Assembly (NCBI RefSeq): GCF_965249985.1
Contig: NZ_OZ252280.1
Reading direction: 5' to 3' (one strand)
DNA length: 64,000 nucleotides
DNA from: Algiphilus sp022763315
Lineage (GTDB): Bacteria > Pseudomonadota > Gammaproteobacteria > Nevskiales > Nevskiaceae
Part shown: one piece after another, positions 46,719 through 55,338 of the stretch
Numbering within the stretch: position 1 is the first letter of the stretch
Layout of the letters: each line of letters opens with the position of its first letter
Translations under genes and position numbers: made by a program
Notes under the pieces: model-generated
The model's input: the letters and a program-made list of their open reading frames with translations, nothing else
The model's database searches: none
Told to the model about the DNA's origin: nothing

Positions 46719-47209
46719 GACGCCTCTCCATTGAGCGGGGCCGCCTCGCCGATGGCGATGTCTGGAAACATGTCCTGTTTCGGATCGTCGGGCTGTACGC
46801 GCACGGTATCCATGACCGTCACCAGGTCTTCGTAGGCCACTGTGGGTTCCAGCAGCAGGGTGATGGCGGTTTCGTCGGGGCCGCGCGCCTTGATCTCGCT
46901 CAAAAGCGCGCCCAAGGCTTCGGTATCGATGGCGCCGTCTTCCGCACGCGGGAAGGACTGCACCGGACGGTCGCCAGCGGTCACGGTGACCGCGTCGGCG
47001 CGCACCACCACGCGCAGGCCAGGCGGCAAAGGTGGCTCGTCGCTGCTTTCACTGGCAGGCTCGGGTAGCGCCAGTTCGAGCACGGCAAGCTGAGAAAAGA
47101 CCGCCGTGATCAGCAGAAAGGGGACGAGCACCACCATCAGATTCATGAAGGCAGTGATTTGCAGCTCCGACGTCGGTGCACGCCGGCGCTTATGCAGCTT
47201 GGAAATCAT
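46715..47209 (-). CDS. ExbD/TolR-like protein with Asn in place of the key Asp
   Basis: A 164-residue paralogue of its neighbour. The membrane helix is ITAFMNLMVVLVPFLLIT. Aligned with the other ExbD (VSLMDIFTILVFFLLV) it has Asn23 where the proton-carrying Asp should be. The periplasmic part is short, with PDETAITLLLEPTVAYEDLV. This pattern suggests a non-protonatable structural partner. It overlaps exbB and the next exbD by 4 nt each. Confidence 0.9.
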   Translation of the reverse strand: MISKLHKRRRAPTSELQITAFMNLMVVLVPFLLITAVFSQLAVLELALPEPASESSDEPPLPPGLRVVVRADAVTVTAGDRPVQSFPRAEDGAIDTEALGALLSEIKARGPDETAITLLLEPTVAYEDLVTVMDTVRVQPDDPKQDMFPDIAIGEAAPLNGEAS

Positions 47210-47841
47210 CCGCCGCGACGTGACAGGGCGTTGACGAACTTCACCGACGCCATTTCCAGGCTGTCGATCAGGTCATTCGTCTTGGTCGTCAGATAGGTGT
47301 GCAGCAGCAGCAACGGGATGGCCGTCATCAATCCGAAGGCGGTGGTATTCATCGCGATCGAGATCGAGGCCGACAGCAGGTTCGCCTTTTCCGCCGGGTT
47401 GACATTGGCCACCGCCGAAAAGCCCTGGATCAGGCCGATGATGGTGCCGAGCAGGCCGAGCAGCGTGGCAATGTTGGCGAAGGTCGCCAAGTAGTGGGTA
47501 CGCTTCTCCAGCAGCGGGGTGACTTCGAGCAGCGACTCTTCCATCGCGCTCTCCATGTCCTGGCGGGAGTCGCGACCGTGGGCGCGCGCCAAGCCCATCG
47601 CCAGCACCTTGCCGACGGCGCTGTCCGACTGGGCGGCCATATCGCCGGCCTTGTCGAATTCGCCGCGATTGACCAGGTCCTGGAGCTCGTTCCACATGCG
47701 CTGATTCTCGCGGTGGGCGCGGGTGAGGAACATCCAGCGTTCAATGGTGATGGCGAGGCCCAGCACGAGGATGAAGCCAATGGGGTACATGAAGGGGCCC
47801 CCACGGCCGAGAAACTGAAGTGCGGTACTGATGAAATCCAT
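47206..47841 (-). CDS. ExbB/TolQ/MotA-family motor protein
   Basis: A 211-residue inner-membrane protein with three hydrophobic segments (about 15-33, 105-130, 158-182). The conserved NIATLLGLLGTIIGLIQGF and AFGLMTAIPLLLLHTYL stretches are the pore-forming helices of this family. It provides the proton channel with the two ExbD-like proteins. Its closest functional analogy by operon layout is AglR of Myxococcus or TolQ/ExbB elsewhere. The ATG has AGGA about 13 nt upstream. Confidence 0.93.
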   Translation of the reverse strand: MDFISTALQFLGRGGPFMYPIGFILVLGLAITIERWMFLTRAHRENQRMWNELQDLVNRGEFDKAGDMAAQSDSAVGKVLAMGLARAHGRDSRQDMESAMEESLLEVTPLLEKRTHYLATFANIATLLGLLGTIIGLIQGFSAVANVNPAEKANLLSASISIAMNTTAFGLMTAIPLLLLHTYLTTKTNDLIDSLEMASVKFVNALSRRGG

Positions 47842-47903
47842 GGAGTGGCGTGTCCTAACTGACGATCATGAAAGGCGGCACAGAGCGACGGCGCGGGCGG
47901 TCG

Positions 47904-48320
47904 CTACTGGCTCGTGCGGTCTGCGGCGCCCTGCTGTGCCGCGCGGTGGCGGGTGAGGGCCTCGTGATACTCGACGAAGCGACGGAACTGGATCTCGTCG
48001 ACCGGTTCCTCGGTGGCGTCGACGAAGCGTGCCGGTCGGTCCAGCTGCGGGGTCGGCGAGGTCGAGCGCCAGGGGATGATGTACAGGCCGATCGGTGACT
48101 CGGTGTCGCCGATCACGCTGGTACCTCCGGCGCTGCCGGTGTCCAGCGCGGGCTGCTGCGCGCCGTCGGCCGGGGCGTCAGCTTCAGCGCCGGCTCCGTC
48201 GGACAGGGCTCCGCCCAGGTTGCCGCCACTGGTGTCGATCGCAGGCCCATCCTGCGCCACGGCGGTGCTGGCCCATAAGCCACACAGCGCAATCATTGTG
48301 ATGCGATGCCATCGCTTCAT
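47904..48320 (-). CDS. Small secreted protein of unknown function in the motor operon
   Basis: A 138-residue protein with a signal peptide (KRWHRITMIALCGLWASTAVAQ), a Gly/Ala/Asp-rich low-complexity segment (about 28-68) and a better-ordered C-terminal half (about 70-125) with SPIGLYIIPWRS, DRPARFVDA and FVEYHEAL. I do not recognise a named domain. The ATG ending at 48320 follows GGAG at close spacing; the GTG just before is a less likely start. It lies between a TPR lipoprotein and exbB, so it is probably a periplasmic part of the same machine. Confidence 0.8.
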   Translation of the reverse strand: MKRWHRITMIALCGLWASTAVAQDGPAIDTSGGNLGGALSDGAGAEADAPADGAQQPALDTGSAGGTSVIGDTESPIGLYIIPWRSTSPTPQLDRPARFVDATEEPVDEIQFRRFVEYHEALTRHRAAQQGAADRTSQ

Positions 48321-48331
48321 CACTCCGTCTC

Positions 48332-49018
48332 CTATGGCGTGGTCGCGGTATTGGCGCCGGCAGTATCGGCGCTGGGAGGCGTGCCGTCTGCCGACGATGT
48401 CGCTGCATTTTGTAGGCGTTCTTCTAGTCTTGCGATCCAGGGCAGCACGCGCAGCGCAGATTCGTCGCTGCTGTCGTAGGCCGCGCGATAGTGCCGCACC
48501 GCAGCGGGCAGGTCCGCCATGACCTCTTCGTAGAGCATGCCCAGGTTGATGTGTGCGGCGGTGTAGCGCGGGTCCACATCCAGCGCCTGCAGCCAGTAGC
48601 GTTCCGCACGCTCGGCCTGGCGGTCCTCGCGGTAGGTATGCGCCAGCCAGTTCAGCGCGACCTTGTTGTCCGCATTGCGGGCGACGGCCTCGCTCAGTGC
48701 GGCGCGGGCGGCATCCCAGCGCTCGGCACGGGCATGCAGGATGCCCAGATTGGTGGGCGGGCCGCTGAGGGCGGGAAAGTCGCGGCTCATCTGCTCGAAA
48801 ACACGCTGAGCGGCGTCGATCTGGCCATTGCGCAGGAAGGCCATGCCTTCCTCGAAGCGCGCTTCCGGCGTCATCTCGGCGGCATCGTCCACGACTGCGC
48901 CGCGGTCGCCCGGCGCGGTGGGCTCCTTCGATAAGGGCTCCGCGCGTTTGGGCCCAACGCTGCAGCCGGCAGCCGTGAGCGCGATTACCAGCACCAGTCC
49001 ACTAACGTAGCGCTTCAT
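48332..49018 (-). CDS. TPR lipoprotein (short)
   Basis: A 228-residue lipoprotein. The lipobox TAAGC gives a mature N-terminal Cys19. Four or so tetratricopeptide-like helical pairs fill 50-205 (for example FEEGMAFLRNGQIDAAQRVF and KVALNWLAHTYREDRQAERA). The tail is Ala/Thr-rich. The ATG ending at 49018 fits the signal sequence and overlaps the upstream gene by 17 nt. Within Agl/Glt-type operons TPR lipoproteins of this kind are thought to scaffold the outer-membrane side. Confidence 0.87.
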   Translation of the reverse strand: MKRYVSGLVLVIALTAAGCSVGPKRAEPLSKEPTAPGDRGAVVDDAAEMTPEARFEEGMAFLRNGQIDAAQRVFEQMSRDFPALSGPPTNLGILHARAERWDAARAALSEAVARNADNKVALNWLAHTYREDRQAERAERYWLQALDVDPRYTAAHINLGMLYEEVMADLPAAVRHYRAAYDSSDESALRVLPWIARLEERLQNAATSSADGTPPSADTAGANTATTP

Positions 49019-51818
49019 AGCGATCCTCCAGAATGGTGCGTCGTTCATAACGGGCGGGCACCAGGTCCTGCAACGCCTGCCAGGAGGCGCGCACGGCGTC
49101 GTTCCAGACACCCTGCGGAATGCGGCGCAGGTTGGCCTCGTACAGATCGATGGCCTGCTCCTCGAGCGGATAGGCCTGATCCTCGAGCAACAGATTGTAC
49201 TCGTCGAGAGCCACGCCACTGAGCCCCGCCGGGCGCTGCGAGTCCAGCAGGGCGCGCGCGAAGTCGTGGTAGACCTTTGCCAGCGCGTGCGTGGCCGCCG
49301 GTGTCACCGATTCGAATCCATAGCTTGCGGCGCGGTCGAAGCGGGAAGCCGCTTCCTCCACGTGTTGACGCCGCTCCTGCAGGCGTTCGCGCAGCGGCTG
49401 ACGCAGCTGCACCGCAGCGGCCGCGTCAGCGGCCATGCGACCCAAGGCCAGGCTGGACTCGGCGGCGAGCAGCTGGCCGGCCGCGGTGCCGTCGGCGTCG
49501 GCGCCAGCGGCACGCGACAGCCAGAGGCGGTACTTGTCGGGGTTGCGGCCTTCGGTGAGATCGATCAGACGACGCAGCGACTGCGTACGCCGCTCGGCGC
49601 TGGCGGAGCCCAGGCTGAAATACTGCTCATAGGCATCGATGGCGCGGCCGGCGGCATTGCCGTCGTCAAACAGTTGGGCCGCTTTCCATCCAGCATCCTC
49701 GCGCACGGCATCGCTTTCGGTGGCACGCCCGGCGATGCGCGCATAGGCGCCCGCGGCCTTGACCGGCTGATCGCTGCGCTCGTAGGCGAGGGCGAGCTGC
49801 TTGTCGGCATCGGCCGCCAGCTCATGATCGGCGAAGCGGGTGCGGAAGCCTTCCAGCACCCGGGCCGCGCCGGCCCAGTCCTCCATTTGCATCAGCAGCA
49901 CCGCGGCATCGTATTCGGCATTGGCGCGGATTGCAGCATTGGGGGTGACCTGGCCGATGCGCAGATACTGCGCCACCGCCGCTCCGGTGTTGCCAGCCGC
50001 CTCTTCCGCCTCGGCCTGTCGGAAGATGCTGAGTGCAAGCTGATCGGCGACCCGTGTGGCTTCTTCGGTGCCGGCCTGCTGCAGGCCCAGAAGATCGAGG
50101 TAAGAGGCCTCGGCAGCGCTGTAGCGCTCCAGCGTGAACTCGGAATCGGCGCGTACGCCAAGCGCCGTCTGGACGAGGGGGCGCGGTGCGTCGGCGTCGT
50201 TCAATACGCGCGAAGCGATGCTGATGGCTTCTTCAAAACTCTCCAGGCCGTAGAGGTCTTCGGCAGCGCGGGTGAGTACCGGGAGTCGCTGCGGGTGGTC
50301 CTCGAAGCTGGCGGCGAATTGCACCGCCTCGTCGACCGCGCGCCGCAGCGTGGCGGATTTTTCCGTGTCGACCGCGCCAGCGTGCACGTCGTAGTAGGCC
50401 AGGACGGCGGCATAGCCGGCCTCGGCACTGCGCGCATGCGCGGGGTAGTCGTAGGCGGTCTGGTGGTAGGCCTCTGCCGCGCGCAGCGCCTCTCCCCCGG
50501 CAAGCAGGGTCTCACCCAGCAGGAAATGCACTTCGGGGGCGTCCTCCGCGTCCGGGAAGATTTCCAGCGTGCGTTGATACCAGCCTGCCGCGGTCAGATA
50601 GTCGGTTTGCGCGCTTGGCCATTCGCTGTCGCGGGGCGTTTCCTGAGCGCGGGCGTGGAAGAATCCGGAGAGATCCCCCAGATAGCTGCGCAGTGTGGTG
50701 AGCACGGTCTCGGTGGCGGCATCGCCGCCCCAGTAGTCGCCCCGCGGATCGTAGGTGTCGACATATCGCTGCTGCTCGGCGAGGACCTGGTCCTGGAAGC
50801 CGCCGGCGCGGTAGCTGTCGACGACCGCCACCTGATAGTCCGGTGCCCGTTCATGCAGGGGATAGCGCGTGACGAAGGCGGCGTAGGCGCCTGCGGCGTC
50901 GCTGTAGCGCTCGCGTTCCAGCAGAAATTCGCCGAGCGCGCTGTACACCAAGGGGTAGAAGCGCGGTTCGCCACGATCTGAGAAGGACGCGTTGATCGCC
51001 GTTCCGCCGCCCATGGCGGTATACGACAGGCTGGTAACGCGCATGACGTCGCGCGTGAGATCGCGCTTGACCTGCGGCACTTCGGCGAGCGCAGCCTCGG
51101 GCTCGTGCGACACCGGCTCAGGCAACTCGCGGTCGAGAATGGTGAACAGCACCTCGATCGCTTCGGGATAGCGCGCCAGCTTGTACAGGGTCCAGGCGTA
51201 CTTGTACTGCGCCGCCTCGAAAAAGGGCGTCTGGTCCTCAAGGGCAAGAACGGCCTCGTACTCGGTGGCGGCTTCGTCATGGCGCAGGGTGGCGAACAGC
51301 AGTTCCGCGCGCCGGAAGCGGCCATCCGCCGCGTAGGGGCTGTTGGGGAAGTTTTCGGTAAGCGCCGCCAGTGTGGCCACCGATGCATCGACCCGGCCAA
51401 TATTCTGCTGCGCCCGCGCCAGCTGGTAGTACACCCGGTCATTGCCCGGGTCGTTGGGGCGCTGCTGGAGCAGTCGCTGGTACAGCTGGATGGCTTCCTC
51501 GAGGCGCTGCTCGCTGTCATTGCCGGGGTTCAACTCGTTGAGCTGCACCTGCAGATCAGCCAGCCGGCGCTGCGCCTCGGCCCGCGTGTCTTCGTCCGCG
51601 GAGAGCTCGAGCAGGGCGCGGTAGTTTTCCAGCGCCAGTTCCGGGCTGGGCTGAGCGGGCATTTCCCCATCGCGGTTGGTGGCTCGCGCCGGCAGGCTCG
51701 CTTCCCGGTTCTCCAGGCTGCGGATGGTGGGGCCACTGTCGCTTGTGCCGCTACTGCCGCAGGCGGCGAGCAGCAGGCTGGCGAGTCCAGCAGCCAGGGC
51801 GGGCAGGGTCGATTTCAT
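49002..51818 (-). CDS. Large TPR lipoprotein
   Basis: A 938-residue lipoprotein with lipobox LLAAC (Cys20). Most of the chain is repeated tetratricopeptide-like helices, with several BamD-like or YbgF-like stretches (for example FPNSPYAADGRFRRAELLFA and DYPAHARSAEAGYAAVLAYYD). This suggests a long periplasmic scaffold tethered to a membrane. It starts in a 4-nt overlap with the preceding TPR gene and overlaps the next by 17 nt. No catalytic motif is seen. Confidence 0.87.
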   Translation of the reverse strand: MKSTLPALAAGLASLLLAACGSSGTSDSGPTIRSLENREASLPARATNRDGEMPAQPSPELALENYRALLELSADEDTRAEAQRRLADLQVQLNELNPGNDSEQRLEEAIQLYQRLLQQRPNDPGNDRVYYQLARAQQNIGRVDASVATLAALTENFPNSPYAADGRFRRAELLFATLRHDEAATEYEAVLALEDQTPFFEAAQYKYAWTLYKLARYPEAIEVLFTILDRELPEPVSHEPEAALAEVPQVKRDLTRDVMRVTSLSYTAMGGGTAINASFSDRGEPRFYPLVYSALGEFLLERERYSDAAGAYAAFVTRYPLHERAPDYQVAVVDSYRAGGFQDQVLAEQQRYVDTYDPRGDYWGGDAATETVLTTLRSYLGDLSGFFHARAQETPRDSEWPSAQTDYLTAAGWYQRTLEIFPDAEDAPEVHFLLGETLLAGGEALRAAEAYHQTAYDYPAHARSAEAGYAAVLAYYDVHAGAVDTEKSATLRRAVDEAVQFAASFEDHPQRLPVLTRAAEDLYGLESFEEAISIASRVLNDADAPRPLVQTALGVRADSEFTLERYSAAEASYLDLLGLQQAGTEEATRVADQLALSIFRQAEAEEAAGNTGAAVAQYLRIGQVTPNAAIRANAEYDAAVLLMQMEDWAGAARVLEGFRTRFADHELAADADKQLALAYERSDQPVKAAGAYARIAGRATESDAVREDAGWKAAQLFDDGNAAGRAIDAYEQYFSLGSASAERRTQSLRRLIDLTEGRNPDKYRLWLSRAAGADADGTAAGQLLAAESSLALGRMAADAAAAVQLRQPLRERLQERRQHVEEAASRFDRAASYGFESVTPAATHALAKVYHDFARALLDSQRPAGLSGVALDEYNLLLEDQAYPLEEQAIDLYEANLRRIPQGVWNDAVRASWQALQDLVPARYERRTILEDRYEALR

Positions 51819-54121
51819 GGTGTGTTGGCGGGTTCGTCGCGCAGTTCGCGATCATAGAGACGGGCGACCGCGAAGCGGGCTTCGAGCAAATACTTCTTGA
51901 GAATGTCGCGCTGCGCTTCCAGATCTTCAATGGCGATCCTTCGAACGGCCTCGCTCTGCCGACGAGCGAGGGCTTCTAGCGCCTGCTGCTGATCGCTCAG
52001 TCCGCGCACGGCTTCGCCATAGGCTTCGCGTTGGCCCTCAAAGCGCGTCGGCAGATTGCTTTCCCGCAGCACCAGAGCGGCCGCACCCACAGGGGGAACG
52101 GCGTCGTCGCCGCGCAGCTGCAGCCGGTCGGCGGCGCGCAGACGGAGGGCCGGCAGATCGGCACGCGCGAAGATGTCGTACTGCTCGGCAAACAGCACCG
52201 ACTCGGGTGGCGCGGGCAGCAATGACGCGGCCTGAAAAGTGCGGTCGACGTCGTTGCGCAGATCCTCGATCCGGCGCGTCAGCAGGCGGGCGTCGCGGTA
52301 ATTCTTGAGCTGTTCCTGGAATCGGTGCTCGGCGAGGAGCTGATTCAGCCAGTAGGTCTCGGGCAGGTCCGGCAGGTCGAGCAGGCGCCAGTTGTAGCCG
52401 GACTGGGCGTCCGCGTCGCGGCGTACGATGGCATTGAGCATGAGGGCGCCGCGCACTGACTCGATGCCGGCGTCGATGCGCTCACGCGCTTGCTCGAAGA
52501 CGTCGATGGCTTCCTGGTAGCGCTGCACGGCGCCCTGGTAGTCGCCGAGGCGGTCGAGGGCATAGGGGATGGCGAGCATCGCTTCCTGCACCGCGGCATT
52601 CATTGGATCGCGCTGGACCAGCTCGTTCCAGACCGTGAGAGCGCGCAGCAAGGACTCCGTCTCGTCTTCGCTGATGCCGGCGCGGCGGAAGGGGCGGCTG
52701 GCGAGACGGTTGTAGATCTCCGCCTCGAAAAACCCGGGGCGGATCAGGACACCCAGTGAGGCGACGTCGCGGAAGGCGTCGTATTCGCCGCCACTGCCCA
52801 CCGCCTCGCGCTGCTGGCGTGATCCTTCGGGAGCGAGTTCCGCCCAGCCCATACCGAGCAAGGCGCGGTTCGAATAGGGCCCTTCGGTGCGGATGCGCGC
52901 AAACATCGGCTTGGCGGTGCCGCCGAGCTGCTGGCGGAGAAAATGATAGCCCAGCGTGAGATTGGCCTTGTCGCGCAGCGCCAGTTCGACCGGTCCCTCT
53001 GGTCGCTCCCGGGAGATTTCATCCAGCGCGCTGCGCCCCGCAGACAGATCGCCGGCATTGATCAGCGCGATGCCCAGGTTATAGCGCATGAAGGGGGTGT
53101 GATCATCCCGGTTGGGCCTCTCGCGCAGCACGTCGGCGGCCTCGGAGAAACGCCCCTGCTGCAGCAGGACACGGCTGGTAAGGTCCTGCCAGCGGGTCAG
53201 GTAGCGGCGTTCGACATCGTTGCGCAGGCGGCGCAGTCGCTGCACCGCTTCAAATAGGTAGCCGCGTTGGTACTCGAATTCCGCCAGATCGAGCAGCGCT
53301 TCGGTGAGGCGGTCACGGTCCTCGGTCATGCGTGCCAGGCGGTCGTAGGTCCGCTGCGCCGGCTCGAGCATGCCGAAGTTGAGATAGCTCTCCGCCAGCA
53401 GCCAGTAGTAGGGTTCGTCCAGCGCGTAGTCGCCGCTGCCGCCATCCATGAGCGCCAGTTCCACCAGGGCGGCGAAGTGGTCGCCGGTCTTGCTCAGATA
53501 GCGGGCGTGGCCCAGGCGTGGGTCCGCCTCGCTGCCCGCCGTCACGCGACGGATCTGGGCATTCTCGGGCAGCGACGCCCCAGCCACCTGGAGGGTGCTG
53601 AACTCCAAATCGCCCGGCGATTCACGCAGTGGCACGACGATGTTGAGCGCTTCGGCGCGCTTGTAGAAGCGGGCCTCGAGCCGTTCGCTCACCGGGGTGC
53701 CATCGCCGCGTCGGTCGATGCGGCGTCCCGAGAACTCGACGCTGACGGTATGTTCGCCAGGCGTGAGCGCCATTCGTTGGGCACGTTGGATGCCGCCGTG
53801 GGCGAGGGCGCGCGCTTCGCGCAGTTCATAGTTGTGCACGTAGACCTGACGACCATCGATGGCAATGCGCATCGATTCCAGGATGAATCCCTCCATGCGT
53901 GGCTCGGCGTACAGGTCGACGCGCGCATAGGGCGGATAGCGCAACGCCAGCCGCTGTTGCCGGACGTCGCGCTCCTTGGCCAGCAGGGCGCTCTTGGCCT
54001 CAGATGTGGCCTGGTCGAGCTCCACGCGCTGCGATGCGGCCATGGTCTGGCTCGCGTACAAGCAGAGCACAGGCAACAGCAAGGTTCGCAGCAGGATGCC
54101 GGAGAGAGTCGGTCGATTCAC
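51815..54121 (-). CDS. Secreted TPR protein heading the motor operon
   Basis: A 768-residue periplasmic protein with a GTG start. A signal peptide covers about 1-28 (ILLRTLLLPVLCLYASQTMA). A short heptad-rich segment (32-58) follows, then a beta-rich region (60-180), TPR-like repeats (about 205-560), and a helical, Gln/Arg-rich C-terminal segment (725-760). It is the first gene of the eight-gene operon and overlaps the lipoprotein gene by 4 nt. The layout resembles the TPR components of Myxococcus Glt-type machines, but no residue-level assignment is possible here. Confidence 0.82.
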   Translation of the reverse strand: MNRPTLSGILLRTLLLPVLCLYASQTMAASQRVELDQATSEAKSALLAKERDVRQQRLALRYPPYARVDLYAEPRMEGFILESMRIAIDGRQVYVHNYELREARALAHGGIQRAQRMALTPGEHTVSVEFSGRRIDRRGDGTPVSERLEARFYKRAEALNIVVPLRESPGDLEFSTLQVAGASLPENAQIRRVTAGSEADPRLGHARYLSKTGDHFAALVELALMDGGSGDYALDEPYYWLLAESYLNFGMLEPAQRTYDRLARMTEDRDRLTEALLDLAEFEYQRGYLFEAVQRLRRLRNDVERRYLTRWQDLTSRVLLQQGRFSEAADVLRERPNRDDHTPFMRYNLGIALINAGDLSAGRSALDEISRERPEGPVELALRDKANLTLGYHFLRQQLGGTAKPMFARIRTEGPYSNRALLGMGWAELAPEGSRQQREAVGSGGEYDAFRDVASLGVLIRPGFFEAEIYNRLASRPFRRAGISEDETESLLRALTVWNELVQRDPMNAAVQEAMLAIPYALDRLGDYQGAVQRYQEAIDVFEQARERIDAGIESVRGALMLNAIVRRDADAQSGYNWRLLDLPDLPETYWLNQLLAEHRFQEQLKNYRDARLLTRRIEDLRNDVDRTFQAASLLPAPPESVLFAEQYDIFARADLPALRLRAADRLQLRGDDAVPPVGAAALVLRESNLPTRFEGQREAYGEAVRGLSDQQQALEALARRQSEAVRRIAIEDLEAQRDILKKYLLEARFAVARLYDRELRDEPANTP

Positions 54122-54261
54122 TTTGGGGTCTACAGTGCGCTGGCTACTGAGAATTCAGTGTATCAAAGCTACCCGCTTCCTCCGGCTCTGTCCGCTGGCC
54201 GTGGCTTTCCCGGGGCAGGGGCATGGCCATCTGATCCGCCTCTCTGGGCAGGCACGGAGCC

Positions 54262-55338
54262 TCAGGCATCCGGCGCCTTGCGCAGATGGTCGGCCGGCAG
54301 TGGAACGATCAGCGTCTTGCCGACGCGAATTCGCGTCGAAGGCAGATCGTTCATCGCCATGAGCTGGCGCGTGGTGGTCTGATGGCGCAGCGCGATGTGC
54401 GACAGGGTGTCGCCCGGCTGCACACGGTACTCGCCGTGTTCGACCAGTGCGAGTGTGCCGTCGCCACGCAGGCGGTGCTCGAGGTGCTCCTGGCGGTGGG
54501 CGGGGATCCACACGCGATGGGGTCCGCTCGCCGGTGTGCGGTCGTCCGATAGCGCGGCGTTGACGCGTTGTAGATCGCGCACCGAGGTGGTGGCCAATTC
54601 GGCAACGCGGCCAAGGTCAACCTGTCGATTGAAGTGCACCGCCTGAATCAGCGGGCGCGCCGGGAGGGCGGGTCGGGCGTAGCCATAGCGGTCCGGATTG
54701 CAGACCGCGCGCACGAAGCCCAGCAGGCGATGGCGATGCGTGCGCGTCTCACTGGGCAGGCGCAACTGTGCGACCGGGACGTGCGCGCCGGGGGCGGCGC
54801 CAACAGCGCGGAGTGCGCGCACCACGGTACCTTCACCGGCGTTGTAGGCCGCGATGATCAGCGGCCAGCTGTGAAAGCGTCCTTGCAGATAGGCTAGATA
54901 GTCAAGGGCGGCGCGCGTGCTGTGGCCGACATCCGCGCGGCCGTCGTAGCCGCTCTGCATCGGTACGCCGAATCGGCGCGCGGTAGCCGGCATCAGCTGC
55001 CAAAGGCCACCGGCGGCGCGATAGGAACGCGCCTCCGGGTCGAAGCCGCTTTCGATGGCTGGCAGCACCGCGAGTTCGATCGGCAAGCCGCGTGCACGCA
55101 CTGCCTCCATCGTGTGCCAGAGCCACGGCTCGGCGCGGTGCAGCAGGTCCTGGAAATGGGTTGCCGAGCGGGTATGCCAGCGCGCGCTACGTTCTACTGC
55201 GCTGGTGTCGGCGGCGCTCAATGCTGTCTCGGCACAGAAGGCTGCCCAAAGATCGCTGCTGGCGTGCGCGGGTCCGCTGCCCGAGAACAGCAGGAGGGCC
55301 GCGCCCGCCAGCATCCGTCGCCACGCCTTCGTGGCCAT
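54262..55338 (-). CDS. Membrane-bound lytic transglycosylase D-like protein with LysM
   Basis: A 358-residue secreted murein hydrolase. A signal peptide covers about 1-26. The SLT domain (about 60-230) has its catalytic Glu in LPAIESGFDPEARS followed by GGLWQLMPATARRFG and AAYNAGEG. One LysM domain lies near the C-terminus (about 300-350, EYRVQPGDTLSHIALRH). It cleaves glycan strands, and the LysM anchors it to peptidoglycan. E. coli MltD has the same gloB neighbour; here gloB overlaps its start by 1 nt. Confidence 0.92.
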   Translation of the reverse strand: MATKAWRRMLAGAALLLFSGSGPAHASSDLWAAFCAETALSAADTSAVERSARWHTRSATHFQDLLHRAEPWLWHTMEAVRARGLPIELAVLPAIESGFDPEARSYRAAGGLWQLMPATARRFGVPMQSGYDGRADVGHSTRAALDYLAYLQGRFHSWPLIIAAYNAGEGTVVRALRAVGAAPGAHVPVAQLRLPSETRTHRHRLLGFVRAVCNPDRYGYARPALPARPLIQAVHFNRQVDLGRVAELATTSVRDLQRVNAALSDDRTPASGPHRVWIPAHRQEHLEHRLRGDGTLALVEHGEYRVQPGDTLSHIALRHQTTTRQLMAMNDLPSTRIRVGKTLIVPLPADHLRKAPDA

